Notes under the pieces: model-generated
Told to the model about the DNA's origin: nothing
Seen by the model: the letters and a program-made list of their open reading frames with translations, nothing else
Database searches by the model: none
Assembly: GCA_947449875.1 (NCBI GenBank)
Contig: CANFSY010000002.1
Coordinates: 1-63,475, forward strand
Direction of reading: 5' to 3'
DNA length: 63,475 bases
Source of the DNA: Paracoccaceae bacterium
GTDB taxonomy: Bacteria; Pseudomonadota; Alphaproteobacteria; Rhodobacterales; Rhodobacteraceae
Made by a program: the position numbers and the translations under genes
Shown: positions 1 through 8,351 of the stretch, piece after piece
How positions within the stretch are numbered: the stretch's first letter is position 1
Layout of the letters: the number at the start of each line of letters is the position of its first letter

Positions 1-40
1 GGCCTAAACCCTTAGGCCCCCCTAACGGAAGACAGAGAGC

Positions 41-877
41 ATGGCACTTAAGTCGTATAAGCCGACGACGCCTGGCCAACGCGGGTTGGTTCTGATCGAC
101 CGTTCGGATCTGTTCAAAGGCCGTCCGGTCAAATCCCTTACCGAGGGTTTGACCAAGACCGGTGGCCGGAACAATACCGGACGAATCACAATGTGGCACA
201 AGGGTGGCGGCGCCAAGCGCCTTTACCGTGTCGTCGATTTCAAGCGCACGAAATTTGATATGCCCGCCGTGGTTGAGCGGATCGAGTACGATCCCAACCG
301 CACGGCATTTATCGCCCTGATCCGCTACACGGATGGCGAGCAAGCCTACATTCTGGCCCCTCAGCGTTTGGGCGTGGGCGACTCGGTTGTCGCTGGCGCC
401 AAGGTTGACGTGAAGCCGGGCAATGCGATGCCCTTCTCGGGCATGCCGATCGGTTCGATCGTGCACAACGTGGAGCTGAAGCAAGGCAAGGGCGGCCAGT
501 TGGCGCGCGCTGCTGGCACCTATGCCCAGTTTGTGGGCCGTGATGGCGGCTATGCCCAGATTCGTCTGTCTTCGGGCGAACTGCGTCTTGTGCGTCAGGA
601 ATGCATGGCCACCATCGGTGCCGTGTCGAACCCCGACAACTCGAACCAAAACTTCGGCAAAGCCGGTCGTATGCGCCACTTGGGCGTGCGTCCGACCGTG
701 CGCGGTGTTGCTATGAACCCGATCGACCACCCGCATGGCGGTGGTGAAGGTCGCACCTCGGGCGGCCGGCACCCGGTTACCCCGTGGGGCAAGGGCACCA
801 AGGGCAACAAGACCCGCAAGTCGAAGCACTCGGACAAGCTTATTGTCCGTTCGCGTAACGCGAAGAAAGGGCGCTAA
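41..877 (+). CDS. rplB: 50S ribosomal protein L2 (uL2)
   Basis: This protein binds 23S rRNA near the peptidyl-transferase centre and is needed for subunit joining. The 278-residue product has the usual length. It carries the diagnostic C-terminal motif [11 protein letters not shown], with the conserved His-Pro-His at about residues 230-232, and a basic tail ending KKGR. The ATG start at 41 follows a purine-rich stretch (GGAAGACAGAGAG). It is the first complete gene of the window, and rpsS begins 3 bp after its stop, as in the S10 operon. The upstream genes of that operon (rpsJ, rplC, rplD, rplW) would lie before the window. Confidence 0.98.
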   Translation: MALKSYKPTTPGQRGLVLIDRSDLFKGRPVKSLTEGLTKTGGRNNTGRITMWHKGGGAKRLYRVVDFKRTKFDMPAVVERIEYDPNRTAFIALIRYTDGEQAYILAPQRLGVGDSVVAGAKVDVKPGNAMPFSGMPIGSIVHNVELKQGKGGQLARAAGTYAQFVGRDGGYAQIRLSSGELRLVRQECMATIGAVSNPDNSNQNFGKAGRMRHLGVRPTVRGVAMNPIDHPHGGGEGRTSGGRHPVTPWGKGTKGNKTRKSKHSDKLIVRSRNAKKGR

Positions 878-880
878 TCC

Positions 881-1159
881 ATGGCACGTTCTATCTGGAA
901 AGGCCCGTTCGTCGACGGTTACCTGCTGAAGAAAGCAGAAACCTCGCGCGCGTCGGGCAAAAGCGAAGTGATCAAGATCTGGTCGCGTCGCTCGACCATC
1001 CTGCCGCAATTCGTTGGTTTGACGTTCGGCGTCTACAACGGCAAGAAACACATCCCGGTCGCCGTGACCGAAGAGATGATCGGCCAGAAGTTTGGCGAAT
1101 ACTCGCCGACCCGTACCTATTACGGACACGCTGCCGACAAGAAAGCCAAGAGGAAGTAA
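881..1159 (+). CDS. rpsS: 30S ribosomal protein S19 (uS19)
   Basis: S19 forms a head complex with S13 near the A site. The 92-residue product starts [15 protein letters not shown] and contains [16 protein letters not shown] and the HKPIxV-like segment [14 protein letters not shown], all typical of uS19. It lies 3 bp after rplB and 3 bp before rplV, so the three genes are almost certainly co-transcribed and translationally linked. Length and sequence are ordinary for the family. Confidence 0.98.
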   Translation: MARSIWKGPFVDGYLLKKAETSRASGKSEVIKIWSRRSTILPQFVGLTFGVYNGKKHIPVAVTEEMIGQKFGEYSPTRTYYGHAADKKAKRK

Positions 1160-1162
1160 GCC

Positions 1163-1543
1163 ATGGGTAAGGAAAAGAATCCGCGCCGCGTGGCGGAGAA
1201 TGAAGCAATGGCCGTGGCGCGTATGTTGCGCACCTCGGACCAGAAGCTGAACTTGGTCGCCGGTCTGATCCGCGGCAAGAAGGTTGACAAGGCTTTGGCC
1301 GACCTGACCTTCTCCAAGCGCCGGATCGCGGGCGAAGTGAAGAAAGTTCTGCAATCGGCCATCGCCAACGCAGAAAACAACCACAACCTTGACGTTGACA
1401 GCTTGGTCGTCGCCGAAGCTTGGGTTGGCAAGAACCTGGTGATGAAGCGTGGCCGTCCGCGGGCACGGGGCCGTTTCGGCAAGATCATGAAACCGTTCTC
1501 TGAAATCACGATCAAGGTCCGCCAAGTCGGGGAGACTGCATAA
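1163..1543 (+). CDS. rplV: 50S ribosomal protein L22 (uL22)
   Basis: L22 lines the nascent-peptide exit tunnel with a long beta-hairpin and is a known site of macrolide-resistance changes. The product has 126 residues and shows the C-terminal hairpin region [13 protein letters not shown] followed by ITIKVRQ. The start ATG is preceded by AGGAAG from the end of rpsS. Its stop codon TAA shares its last base with the ATG of rpsC (TAATG), a coupling typical of this operon. The N-terminal extension [15 protein letters not shown] is also seen in other alphaproteobacterial L22 proteins. Confidence 0.98.
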   Translation: MGKEKNPRRVAENEAMAVARMLRTSDQKLNLVAGLIRGKKVDKALADLTFSKRRIAGEVKKVLQSAIANAENNHNLDVDSLVVAEAWVGKNLVMKRGRPRARGRFGKIMKPFSEITIKVRQVGETA

Positions 1544-2253
1544 TGGGTCAGAAGGTCAATCCGATCGGCATGCGCCTGCAGGTCAACCGTACGTGGGACA
1601 GCCGCTGGTTCGCTGAATCGAAAGATTACGGCAACCTGCTGCTGGAAGATCTGAAAATGCGCGCCTTCGTGCATGAAGACTGCAAAGCGGCCGGCATTTC
1701 GAAGGTGATCATCGAACGTCCGCACAAAAAGTGCCGCGTGACGATTTACACCGCGCGTCCGGGCGTGATTATCGGCAAAAAAGGCGCGGATATCGAAACG
1801 CTGCGCAAGAAACTGTCGGTCTTCACCAAGTCCGAACTGCACTTGAACATCGTCGAAGTGCGCAAGCCCGAACTTGACGCCCAACTTGTGGCCGAGTCGA
1901 TCGCCCAGCAAATGGAACGCCGTGTTTCGTTCCGTCGTGCCATGAAGCGGGGCGTGCAAAACGCCATGCGTATTGGTGCGTTGGGGATTCGTGTCAACGT
2001 GTCGGGCCGTCTGGGTGGCGCTGAAATCGCGCGTACCGAATGGTACCGCGAAGGCCGCGTGCCGCTGCACACGCTGCGTGCGGACATCGACTATGCCCTG
2101 TCCGAAGCCATGACGCCCTACGGGATCATCGGTGTTAAGGTCTGGATCTTCAAAGGCGAAATCCTTGAGCATGATCCGCAGGCCCATGACCGTCGTCAGG
2201 CGGAATCGCAGGAAGGTGCTGCACCGCGCCAACCGCGCCGCGAACGCGCCTAA
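1543..2253 (+). CDS. rpsC: 30S ribosomal protein S3 (uS3)
   Basis: S3 sits at the mRNA entry site of the 30S subunit and contributes to helicase activity there. The 236-residue product begins [13 protein letters not shown]. It contains a type II KH domain with the GxxG loop in [13 protein letters not shown], and the conserved region [19 protein letters not shown]. The C-terminal tail is basic. The gene overlaps rplV by one base, and rplP follows after 12 bp with a good GGGAG ribosome binding site. Confidence 0.98.
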   Translation: MGQKVNPIGMRLQVNRTWDSRWFAESKDYGNLLLEDLKMRAFVHEDCKAAGISKVIIERPHKKCRVTIYTARPGVIIGKKGADIETLRKKLSVFTKSELHLNIVEVRKPELDAQLVAESIAQQMERRVSFRRAMKRGVQNAMRIGALGIRVNVSGRLGGAEIARTEWYREGRVPLHTLRADIDYALSEAMTPYGIIGVKVWIFKGEILEHDPQAHDRRQAESQEGAAPRQPRRERA

Positions 2254-2265
2254 GGGAGAAAATAA

Positions 2266-2679
2266 ATGCTGCAACCTAAGCGCACTAAGTTTCGCAAGCA
2301 GTTCAAAGGCCGCATTCATGGAGAAGCCAAAGGCGGCTCTATGTTGAACTTCGGCTCCTTTGGGCTGAAATCGACTGAACCGGAGCGTGTGACGGCACGT
2401 CAGATCGAAGCGGCCCGCCGCGCGATCACCCGCCACATGAAGCGTCAGGGCCGTGTCTGGATCCGGATTTTCCCAGACGTTCCAGTCACTGCCAAGCCCG
2501 TCGAAGTTCGTATGGGTAAAGGTAAAGGGGCGATCGACTATTGGGCGGCCAAGGTGAAACCCGGTCGGATCATGTTCGAGATCGACGGCGTGTCCGAAGA
2601 AATCGCACGGGAAGCCCTGCGTCTGGGCGCGATGAAACTGCCGGTTCTGACCCGCGTTGTCGTTCGCGAAGACTGGTAA
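2266..2679 (+). CDS. rplP: 50S ribosomal protein L16 (uL16)
   Basis: L16 binds 23S rRNA at the A-site tRNA elbow and is assembled late into the large subunit. The 137-residue product starts [16 protein letters not shown] and has the loop motif VRMGKGKG. The Arg in this loop matches Arg81 of the E. coli protein, the residue that the 2OG oxygenase YcfD/RoxA hydroxylates. In most bacteria rpmC follows directly. Here a REP-like hairpin, a rho-independent terminator and two extra genes come first, one of them resembling a 2OG-Fe(II) oxygenase. Confidence 0.98.
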   Translation: MLQPKRTKFRKQFKGRIHGEAKGGSMLNFGSFGLKSTEPERVTARQIEAARRAITRHMKRQGRVWIRIFPDVPVTAKPVEVRMGKGKGAIDYWAAKVKPGRIMFEIDGVSEEIAREALRLGAMKLPVLTRVVVREDW

Positions 2680-2683
2680 AACG

Positions 2684-2705
2684 GGGTGGGTTTCACCCAC
2701 CCTAC
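2684..2705 (+). repeat. REP-like palindrome, copy A
   Basis: This short imperfect palindrome reads GGTGGGTTTCACCCACC and is followed by CTAC, whose complement is GTAG. Near-identical copies occur at 8284-8304, 8905-8925 and 8947-8967. The hairpin with a GTAG flank resembles REP elements moved by RAYT-type transposases. No such transposase is in the window. Confidence 0.75.
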
Positions 2706-2711
2706 ATAAGC

Positions 2712-2743
2712 GCCCCTGCCGGAAACGGTGGGGGCTTTTTTTT
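2712..2743 (+). terminator. Rho-independent terminator after rplP
   Basis: A 10-bp stem (GCCCCTGCCG against CGGTGGGGGC, two wobble pairs) with a GAAA tetraloop is followed by a run of eight T residues. It lies inside what is normally one transcript, so it may lower or uncouple expression of the genes after rplP. Confidence 0.85.
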
Positions 2744-2758
2744 ATTTTGGGAGCCGCT

Positions 2759-3136
2759 ATGCCGGAACTGACAATCCTGAACCACTACCGCCTTAACGAC
2801 ACGGCAGCGCATTTTACCGCTGCGATTGCCGCCCTCGCCGCCCGAGTGCAAAGGTGTGGCGAACCGGGTGTTTTGTCCTATCGTTTTTTTGTCAGTGGGG
2901 TTGATCCCGTGGCCCGCGCAGTAATCGACTATGCGACGCCGCAGGCTTGGATCGGCCATCACGAACGTTCGATGCTTTGGCCCGAGATGCAAGCCCTACA
3001 CCGTGTTGCAACGCTTGACGAAGTCACGTTTCTTGGTCCTCTTACTGACGACATTCAGGCTTGGCTGGCCAAATCGTCGTTGACGGCCAAGGTTCACAGC
3101 GGCTTCACCCTTGCTGCGGGGTTTGCCCGCACTTGA
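2759..3136 (+). CDS. Small ABM-type (antibiotic biosynthesis monooxygenase-like) protein
   Basis: The product has 125 residues starting MPELTILNHYRL. Its make-up resembles the dimeric ferredoxin-like ABM/quinol monooxygenase fold: an early segment about an amphipathic helix (HFTAAIAALAARVQ), a strand with EPGVLSYRFFV, a DYATPQAWIGHH segment where the family has an asp/ala-rich helix, and a C-terminal strand. The ORF-track start at 2657 overlaps rplP and the terminator. I therefore prefer the ATG at 2759, preceded by GGGAG. It sits between rplP and a 2OG-oxygenase-like gene. The substrate is unknown, and the family assignment is by resemblance only. Confidence 0.65.
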   Translation: MPELTILNHYRLNDTAAHFTAAIAALAARVQRCGEPGVLSYRFFVSGVDPVARAVIDYATPQAWIGHHERSMLWPEMQALHRVATLDEVTFLGPLTDDIQAWLAKSSLTAKVHSGFTLAAGFART

Positions 3137-3186
3137 TCCTCGGTGATCTTGAGCTTACCAAGCAGCCCTATCCCAAGGAGTATGCT

Positions 3187-3810
3187 ATGGCCGTGATTTC
3201 CCCCCTGTTCGTCACCCGTCTGTACCGCGCTGAATTGGCGGAACTGGGCAAGAAAAAGGTCGATTACGCTGAACTTGCGGCGGCCTGTGAGGCGATCGCC
3301 GAGGACGATGAGGCGGGGCAGGAATGGTGCGGAGCGAATGGCTACCCGGGTTATACCAGCTACGCCTCGCTTAACGATCTGCCGTGGCGGTTCCCGATCT
3401 TTGCCGATCTGGAAAAGGCGCTGGACAAGCACGTTGCGGCGTTTTGCAAGGATTTGGGCTTTGATTTGGGCGACAAAAAGCTTAAATGCGGATCGTTCTG
3501 GATCAACATTCTGCCCCAAGGCGGCATGCACGCCAGCCACATTCACCCCCATTCGGTGATCTCGGGCACGACCTATGTGGCCATGCCCAAGGGCACCAGC
3601 GCGTTAAAGCTGGAAGACCCCCGCCTGCCCATGATGATGCACGCGCCGTTGCGGTTGAAGAAGGCCGCGCAAGAGCTGCAAAGCTTTGTTTACGTGAAGC
3701 CCAACGTGGGCGAGGTGCTGCTGTGGGAAAGCTGGCTGCGCCACGAAGTGCCGATGAACATGGCGGAGGAAGAGCGCATCTCGGTTAGTTTCAATTATGA
3801 ATGGGAATAA
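3187..3810 (+). CDS. Putative 2OG-Fe(II) oxygenase (TIGR02466-like)
   Basis: The 207-residue product resembles the TIGR02466 family of putative 2-oxoglutarate/iron oxygenases. Visible motifs are a core strand FWINILPQGG, the metal-site region HASHIHPHSVISGTTYV, and a distal pair WLRHEV and RISVSFNY that would supply the second His and the Arg that binds 2-oxoglutarate. The proximal motif reads HIHPHS rather than a clear HxD, so the metal ligands need checking. The chosen ATG at 3187 follows AAGGAG; the ORF-track start at 3061 has no comparable site. Its position right after rplP suggests a ribosomal-protein substrate, but this is inference. Confidence 0.72.
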   Translation: MAVISPLFVTRLYRAELAELGKKKVDYAELAAACEAIAEDDEAGQEWCGANGYPGYTSYASLNDLPWRFPIFADLEKALDKHVAAFCKDLGFDLGDKKLKCGSFWINILPQGGMHASHIHPHSVISGTTYVAMPKGTSALKLEDPRLPMMMHAPLRLKKAAQELQSFVYVKPNVGEVLLWESWLRHEVPMNMAEEERISVSFNYEWE

Positions 3811-3967
3811 AGGGAGCGGCCCAAGTTTCGCTTGCCGAAGCGGTTAGGCTCCTGTATTGCGCAGCATCCAACGATTCCGGCTCTGCCAGACTCGTTGGTT
3901 TGTGTTGATCCACCAGATCAACGGTTACCTTCTGGGCCGTCTGGTGCTTGAGAAAAGGAAAAGGCGT

Positions 3968-4168
3968 ATGGACGCCCAAGAACTGCGTACAAAGACCCCC
4001 GACCAGCTGCGTGATCAGCTTGTCGCGCTGAAGAAAGAAGCGTTCAATCTGCGCTTTCAGGCAGCCACCAACCAACTGACGAACACCTCGCGCATGAACA
4101 AGGTCCGCAAGGATGTTGCCCGTGTGCGTACCGTGTTGGCCCAAAAAGCCGCCGAAGCCGCGAAGTAA
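3968..4168 (+). CDS. rpmC: 50S ribosomal protein L29 (uL29)
   Basis: L29 lies near the exit tunnel, next to L23, and helps form the docking site for SRP and trigger factor. The true product is 66 residues from [18 protein letters not shown]. It has the family signature [20 protein letters not shown] and a basic end. The ORF-track entry begins 37 codons too early, in a leader that shows no ribosome binding site. The ATG at 3968 follows AAAAGGAAAAGG. The 157 bp after the oxygenase gene could hold a promoter or leader for the downstream ribosomal genes, but none is clear. Confidence 0.96.
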   Translation: MDAQELRTKTPDQLRDQLVALKKEAFNLRFQAATNQLTNTSRMNKVRKDVARVRTVLAQKAAEAAK

Positions 4169-4178
4169 GGAGAGACCG

Positions 4179-4418
4179 ATGCCCAAACGTATCCTGCAAG
4201 GTGTCGTGACCTCGGACAAGAACGAGCAGACGATCACCGTTCTTGTCGAACGCCGCTTCAAGCACCCCGTTCTGCAGAAAACCATCCGCAAATCCAAGAA
4301 GTACCGTGCCCATGACGCCTTGAACCAGTTCAAGGAAGGCGACACGGTCCGCATCGAGGAATGCGCCCCGATTTCCAAATCGAAACGCTGGACGGTTGTC
4401 ACTGACGCGACTGCGTAA
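4179..4418 (+). CDS. rpsQ: 30S ribosomal protein S17 (uS17)
   Basis: S17 is a primary 16S rRNA binding protein with an OB fold. The 79-residue product starts [18 protein letters not shown] and contains the typical [20 protein letters not shown] and [13 protein letters not shown] segments. The ATG at 4179 follows AAGGAGAG, 10 bp after rpmC. The longer ORF in the track is a readthrough from another frame of rpmC. A small GGGGG/CCCCC hairpin lies in the 67-bp gap before rplN. Confidence 0.97.
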   Translation: MPKRILQGVVTSDKNEQTITVLVERRFKHPVLQKTIRKSKKYRAHDALNQFKEGDTVRIEECAPISKSKRWTVVTDATA

Positions 4419-4485
4419 GTGCCCTTCGTCTTGAAATGAAACGAAACCCTGGGGGTGGATGCCCCCAAAGGTCGGAGAGTACTAA

Positions 4486-4854
4486 ATGATCCAGATGCAG
4501 ACCAATCTGGATGTTGCTGATAACTCAGGCGCGCGCCGGGTTCAGTGCATCAAGGTTCTGGGCGGTTCACACCGCCGCTATGCATCCGTGGGCGACATCA
4601 TCGTGGTGTCGGTCAAGGAGGCAATTCCGAAAGGCCGTGTCAAAAAGGGCGACGTGCGTAAAGCCGTTGTCGTGCGCACCGCCAAAGAAGTTCGTCGCGA
4701 AGACGGCACCACCATCCGTTTTGACCGCAATGCTGCCGTTATCCTGAACAATCAGGGTGAACCGGTCGGCACGCGTATCTTCGGGCCGGTTGTGCGGGAA
4801 CTGCGCGCCAAGAACTTCATGAAGATCATCTCGCTGGCTCCGGAGGTGCTCTGA
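4486..4854 (+). CDS. rplN: 50S ribosomal protein L14 (uL14)
   Basis: L14 binds 23S rRNA at the subunit interface and is part of bridge B8. The 122-residue product is of normal length and starts [18 protein letters not shown]. It includes the conserved [18 protein letters not shown] and [13 protein letters not shown] segments. A GGAGAG motif precedes the ATG. Its TGA overlaps the ATG of rplX (ATGA reading), which indicates translational coupling. Confidence 0.98.
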   Translation: MIQMQTNLDVADNSGARRVQCIKVLGGSHRRYASVGDIIVVSVKEAIPKGRVKKGDVRKAVVVRTAKEVRREDGTTIRFDRNAAVILNNQGEPVGTRIFGPVVRELRAKNFMKIISLAPEVL

Positions 4855-5159
4855 TGGCCGCTAAGCTGAAAAAAGGCGACAAGGTTGTCGTTCTCACCGG
4901 CAAGGACAAGGGCAAGCAGGGCGAAATCACCGCCGTGTCGCCCAAGGACAACAAGGCCGTGATTGATGGCGTGAACGTCTCTGTGCGTCACACCAAGCAG
5001 TCGCCGACATCGCAAGGGGGCCGTGTGCCCAAGGCGATGCCGATCGACCTGTCCAACCTGGCCATCGTTGATGCCAATGGCAAAGCCACACGCGTCGGCT
5101 TCCGCATGGAAGACGGCAAGAAAGTGCGCTTCGCCAAGACAACCGGGGAGGCCATCTGA
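4854..5159 (+). CDS. rplX: 50S ribosomal protein L24 (uL24)
   Basis: L24 is an assembly initiator of the 50S subunit. The 101-residue product begins [25 protein letters not shown], the KOW motif. It continues with [12 protein letters not shown] and a C-terminal part about Gly-rich strands. The gene overlaps both neighbours by one base (rplN upstream, rplE downstream), so all three are translated in coupling. Length is typical for alphaproteobacteria. Confidence 0.97.
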   Translation: MAAKLKKGDKVVVLTGKDKGKQGEITAVSPKDNKAVIDGVNVSVRHTKQSPTSQGGRVPKAMPIDLSNLAIVDANGKATRVGFRMEDGKKVRFAKTTGEAI

Positions 5160-5719
5160 TGTTGGACCAAGCCACCTATACGCCGCGTCTGAAGGCGGAA
5201 TATGTCTCGACCATCCGCGCCGCTCTGAAAGCCGAACATGGCTATAAGAACGACATGCAGATCCCCAAGCTTGAGAAAATCGTTCTCAACATGGGTGTGG
5301 GCGAAGCCGTGAAAGACACCAAGAAGGTCAAACTGGCTTCCGAGCAGTTGACGTTGATTGCAGGTCAAAAGTCGGTGATCACCAACGCCAAAAAGTCCAT
5401 CGCGGGCTTTCGGGTGCGTGAGTTTATGCCGCTGGGCTGCAAGGTTACCCTGCGGGGCGACCGGATGTATGAATTCCTCGATCGCTTGATCACCATCGCG
5501 CTGCCGCGCGTCCGCGACTTTCGCGGCGTCAAAGGCAGCTCGTTTGATGGCCATGGCAACTATGCGATGGGCTTGAAAGAGCAGATCGTGTTCCCGGAAA
5601 TCGACTTTGATAAAGTCGACGACGTTCTGGGCATGGATATCATCATCTGCACCAACGCCAAGTCTGATGCAGAAGCGAAGTCGCTGTTGAAGCACTTCAA
5701 AATGCCCTTCACGTCTTAA
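5159..5719 (+). CDS. rplE: 50S ribosomal protein L5 (uL5)
   Basis: L5 binds 5S rRNA and contacts P-site tRNA. The 186-residue product contains the signature [34 protein letters not shown] and the end motif [20 protein letters not shown]. It starts [15 protein letters not shown], overlapping the rplX stop by one base. The downstream rpsN begins 17 bp later with a GAGGAA ribosome binding site. Nothing unusual is seen. Confidence 0.98.
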   Translation: MLDQATYTPRLKAEYVSTIRAALKAEHGYKNDMQIPKLEKIVLNMGVGEAVKDTKKVKLASEQLTLIAGQKSVITNAKKSIAGFRVREFMPLGCKVTLRGDRMYEFLDRLITIALPRVRDFRGVKGSSFDGHGNYAMGLKEQIVFPEIDFDKVDDVLGMDIIICTNAKSDAEAKSLLKHFKMPFTS

Positions 5720-5736
5720 TCGCGAGGAACCCAACA

Positions 5737-6042
5737 ATGGCCAAAAAATCCATGGTGAACCGCGAAGTGAAGCGCGCCAAGCTCGTGCAACAGCACGCAG
5801 CCAAACGCGCCGCACTTAAGACGGTGATCTACGACAAAACCAAGACGATCGAAGAGCGTTTCAAGGCAACCGCCAAACTGGCAGCCCTGCCGCGCAATTC
5901 GTCGGCGACCCGCATTCACAACCGCTGCCAGCTGACTGGCCGCCCGCACGCCTATTACCGCAAACTCAAGCTCAGCCGTATCATGCTGCGTGATCTCGCC
6001 TCGTTCGGCCAGATCCCCGGCATGGTTAAGTCGAGCTGGTAA
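5737..6042 (+). CDS. rpsN: 30S ribosomal protein S14 (uS14), zinc-free type
   Basis: S14 is in the 30S head near the A site. The 101-residue product is the long form without a zinc finger: the stretch [20 protein letters not shown] has no CxxC pair. It starts [16 protein letters not shown] and ends GMVKSSW, a characteristic C-terminus. A GAGGAA motif precedes the ATG. It lies in the usual order between rplE and rpsH. Confidence 0.97.
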   Translation: MAKKSMVNREVKRAKLVQQHAAKRAALKTVIYDKTKTIEERFKATAKLAALPRNSSATRIHNRCQLTGRPHAYYRKLKLSRIMLRDLASFGQIPGMVKSSW

Positions 6043-6057
6043 GGGGAGCGCTGAAAG

Positions 6058-6456
6058 ATGATGATGAACGATCCCCTCGGCGATATGCTGACACGTATCC
6101 GCAACAGCCAAATGCGCGGCAAATCCACCGTCAAGACCCCGGCTTCGAAGCTGCGGGCTTGGGTGTTGGATGTGCTGGTCGCAGAAGGCTATATCCGCGG
6201 CTATGAATCTGCCACGACCGACAACGGTCAAGGCGAACTGACCATCAGCCTGAAGTACTTCGAAGGCGCCCCGGTCATCCGTGAGTTGAAGCGCGTGTCC
6301 AAGCCGGGCCGTCGCGTTTACAACTCGATCAAGGAAGTTCCCTCTGTGCGGAACGGTCTTGGGATTGCCATTCTGTCCACCCCCAAGGGTGTGATGACGG
6401 ATGCAAATGCACGCGCGGCCAATGTTGGCGGCGAAGTGCTTTGCACCGTATTCTAA
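6058..6456 (+). CDS. rpsH: 30S ribosomal protein S8 (uS8)
   Basis: S8 binds the central domain of 16S rRNA. In E. coli it also represses the spc operon by binding its mRNA near rplE. The 132-residue product contains [19 protein letters not shown] and the C-terminal RNA-binding segment [31 protein letters not shown]. Three ATG codons stand in a row at 6058, 6061 and 6064. The third gives the family-typical start MNDPLGDM, so the true start could be 6064. A GGGGAG site lies about 10 bp upstream of the first. Confidence 0.96.
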   Translation: MMMNDPLGDMLTRIRNSQMRGKSTVKTPASKLRAWVLDVLVAEGYIRGYESATTDNGQGELTISLKYFEGAPVIRELKRVSKPGRRVYNSIKEVPSVRNGLGIAILSTPKGVMTDANARAANVGGEVLCTVF

Positions 6457-6469
6457 GGGGAGGGGTCAA

Positions 6470-7003
6470 ATGTCTCGTATCGGCAAAAAACCCGTCGCCT
6501 TGGTTAAGGGCGTGTCGGCCTCCATCTCTGGCCAGACGATTGAAGTGAAGGGGCCGAAAGGCACCCGCAGCTTCACCGCTGGCGATGATGTGCAGCTGAC
6601 CATCGAAAATGACACTGTCAAAGTCACCCCGCGTGGCCTGTCCAAGCGGGCGCGCTCGCAGTGGGGCATGAGCCGCTCGATGATCGCGAATCTTGTGCAG
6701 GGCGTTACCGTCGGCTTCAAGAAAGAAATGGAAATTCAGGGCGTGGGCTACCGCGCTGCCATGGTGGGTAAGAACCTGCAATTGCAACTGGGTTTCAGCC
6801 ACGAAGTGATCTTCGAGGTTCCGGAGGGTGTTGTCGTCGCGTCACCGAAGCAAACTGAAATCTCTGTGGAAGGCATTGACCAACAACTCGTTGGCCAAGT
6901 CGCAGCAAACATCCGCGCTTGGAAGAAGCCAGAGCCCTATAAGGGCAAAGGTATTCGCTACAAGGGCGAGTTTGTCTTCCGCAAGGAAGGCAAGAAGAAG
7001 TAA
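6470..7003 (+). CDS. rplF: 50S ribosomal protein L6 (uL6)
   Basis: L6 lies near the sarcin-ricin loop and factor-binding site. The 177-residue product starts [19 protein letters not shown] and has the two related RNA-binding domains of the family. The signature [18 protein letters not shown] and the C-terminal [23 protein letters not shown] are present. The ORF-track entry starts 23 codons too early, within rpsH. The ATG at 6470 follows GGGGAGGGG and is the normal start. Confidence 0.97.
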   Translation: MSRIGKKPVALVKGVSASISGQTIEVKGPKGTRSFTAGDDVQLTIENDTVKVTPRGLSKRARSQWGMSRSMIANLVQGVTVGFKKEMEIQGVGYRAAMVGKNLQLQLGFSHEVIFEVPEGVVVASPKQTEISVEGIDQQLVGQVAANIRAWKKPEPYKGKGIRYKGEFVFRKEGKKK

Positions 7004-7015
7004 GGGGCAAGAGAA

Positions 7016-7375
7016 ATGGCATTGAATAAAAGAGAGCTGTTCCTCAAGCGCCGTCTGCGCGTTCGGAACCGCATTAAATCTGTCGCTGCCGGGCGCTTGC
7101 GCTTGTCGGTGCACCGGTCGAACAAGAACATCTCGGTCCAGTTGATCGACGATGTGAAGGGCATCACGATCGCTTCGGCGTCATCGCTTGAAAAAGACTT
7201 GGGCGTTGTGGGTAAAAACAACATCGAGGCGGCCGCCAAAATTGGTGCGGCCATCGCGGAGCGTGCACTCAAGGCCGGTGTCGAAGCGTGCTACTTCGAT
7301 CGCGGCGGTTTCCTCTTTCACGGTAAGATCAAGGCTTTGGCCGATGCTGCCCGTGAAGGCGGCCTGAAGTTCTGA
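7016..7375 (+). CDS. rplR: 50S ribosomal protein L18 (uL18)
   Basis: L18 binds 5S rRNA together with L5. The 119-residue product is of usual length. It contains [18 protein letters not shown] and the conserved end [27 protein letters not shown]. The basic N-terminus [21 protein letters not shown] is typical. It starts 12 bp after rplF, and rpsE begins 10 bp after its stop with a GAGGAG site. Confidence 0.97.
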   Translation: MALNKRELFLKRRLRVRNRIKSVAAGRLRLSVHRSNKNISVQLIDDVKGITIASASSLEKDLGVVGKNNIEAAAKIGAAIAERALKAGVEACYFDRGGFLFHGKIKALADAAREGGLKF

Positions 7376-7385
7376 GGAGATAAAA

Positions 7386-7985
7386 ATGGCAGAACGTGAA
7401 AACCGCCGGGACGACCGTGGCAACCGTGGCGGCGACCGCCGCGACAATCGCCCGGAAGAAACCCCGGAGTTCGCTGACCGTCTGGTCGCGATCAACCGCG
7501 TGTCCAAGACCGTAAAAGGCGGCAAACGCTTTGGCTTTGCAGCTTTGGTGGTTGTGGGCGATCAGCGCGGCCGTGTGGGCTTTGGCAAGGGCAAGGCGAA
7601 AGAAGTGCCCGAGGCGATCCGCAAGGCAACCGAACAGGCCAAACGCAGCCTTATCCGCGTGCCGTTGAAAGACGCCCGCACGCTGCACCACGACATGGAA
7701 GGCCGCCACGGCGCCGGAAAAGTTGTGATGCGCACCGCTGTGGCGGGGACCGGCATCATCGCCGGCGGCCCGATGCGCGCTGTGTTCGAAATGTTGGGTC
7801 TGCAAGATGTGGTGGCCAAGTCGATCGGCTCGACCAACCCCTACAACATGATCCGCGCTACGATTGACGGTCTGAAGTCAGAAACCTCGCCCCGCCAAGT
7901 TGCCGCACGTCGCGGCAAAAAGGTGGCCGAGATTTTGAACAAGCCCGCCGCTGACGTAGTCGTCGCTGAAGTTGTGGAGGCCTGA
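7386..7985 (+). CDS. rpsE: 30S ribosomal protein S5 (uS5)
   Basis: S5 acts in translational fidelity and lies near the mRNA entry channel. The 199-residue product is longer than the E. coli protein because of a charged, Arg- and Asp-rich N-terminal extension of about 30 residues, a common feature in alphaproteobacteria. The core motifs [23 protein letters not shown] and [31 protein letters not shown] are intact. The DNA of the extension contains repeated CGCGAC/GGCGAC units, which may be prone to length change. Confidence 0.97.
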   Translation: MAERENRRDDRGNRGGDRRDNRPEETPEFADRLVAINRVSKTVKGGKRFGFAALVVVGDQRGRVGFGKGKAKEVPEAIRKATEQAKRSLIRVPLKDARTLHHDMEGRHGAGKVVMRTAVAGTGIIAGGPMRAVFEMLGLQDVVAKSIGSTNPYNMIRATIDGLKSETSPRQVAARRGKKVAEILNKPAADVVVAEVVEA

Positions 7986-7987
7986 TC

Positions 7988-8185
7988 ATGACCGAGACCA
8001 AGAAAACCATCGTCGTGCAGCAGACCTCGTCCGCCGCCCGCCGCCCCGCTGTTCAAACCGCGACCCTCAAAGGTCTGGGCCTGAACAAAATCCGCCGCAC
8101 CCGCGAGCTTGAGGATACACCCTCGATCCGCGGCATGGTGCACGCGGTGCGTCACATGGTGAAGATCATCGAAGAACGCGGTTAA
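7988..8185 (+). CDS. rpmD: 50S ribosomal protein L30 (uL30)
   Basis: The 65-residue product contains [32 protein letters not shown] and ends with [16 protein letters not shown], the L30 pattern. The ATG is 2 bp after the rpsE stop. In most spc operons rplO follows within a few bases. Here 910 bp intervene, with duplicated terminators, REP-like repeats and an opposite-strand gene. Confidence 0.96.
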   Translation: MTETKKTIVVQQTSSAARRPAVQTATLKGLGLNKIRRTRELEDTPSIRGMVHAVRHMVKIIEERG

Positions 8186-8197
8186 GGGGTTACCCTA

Positions 8198-8243
8198 AGC
8201 TGTAACAGAACGCCCCGCCGCGAGGTGGGGCGTTTTGTTTTTT
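8198..8243 (+). terminator. Rho-independent terminator after rpmD (copy 1 of a duplicated unit)
   Basis: An 11-bp stem AACGCCCCGCC against GGTGGGGCGTT (one wobble), loop GCGA, is followed by GTTTTGTTTTTT. The sequence from about 8198 to 8236 is nearly repeated at 8308-8346. Confidence 0.85.
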
Positions 8244-8283
8244 GGTGGGTTGCGCGCATCGTGCTTAATCAACTGTTGATAAA

Positions 8284-8304
8284 GGTGGGTTTCACCCACC
8301 CTAC
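8284..8304 (+). repeat. REP-like palindrome, copy B
   Basis: GGTGGGTTTCACCCACC with a CTAC flank, in the same orientation as copy A. It lies between the two duplicated terminators. Confidence 0.75.
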
Positions 8305-8307
8305 TAC

Positions 8308-8350
8308 AGCTGTAACAGAACGCCCCGCCGAAAGGTGGGGTGTTTTGATT
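8308..8350 (+). terminator. Second terminator-like copy, also at the 3' end of the opposite gene
   Basis: The stem AACGCCCCGCC, loop GAAA, GGTGGGGTGTT repeats the 8198-8243 unit 110 bp downstream with changes in the loop and one stem base. The T-run is weaker (GTTTTGATTCTT). Because the minus-strand gene stops at 8352, this hairpin may serve that gene too. Confidence 0.7.
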
Positions 8351-8351
8351 C

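Noticed and set aside
1120-2700. A 526-residue minus-strand ORF across rplV, rpsC and rplP
   Set aside because: It is antisense to three clear ribosomal protein genes, and its product has a non-protein-like, repetitive composition typical of a high-GC shadow frame.
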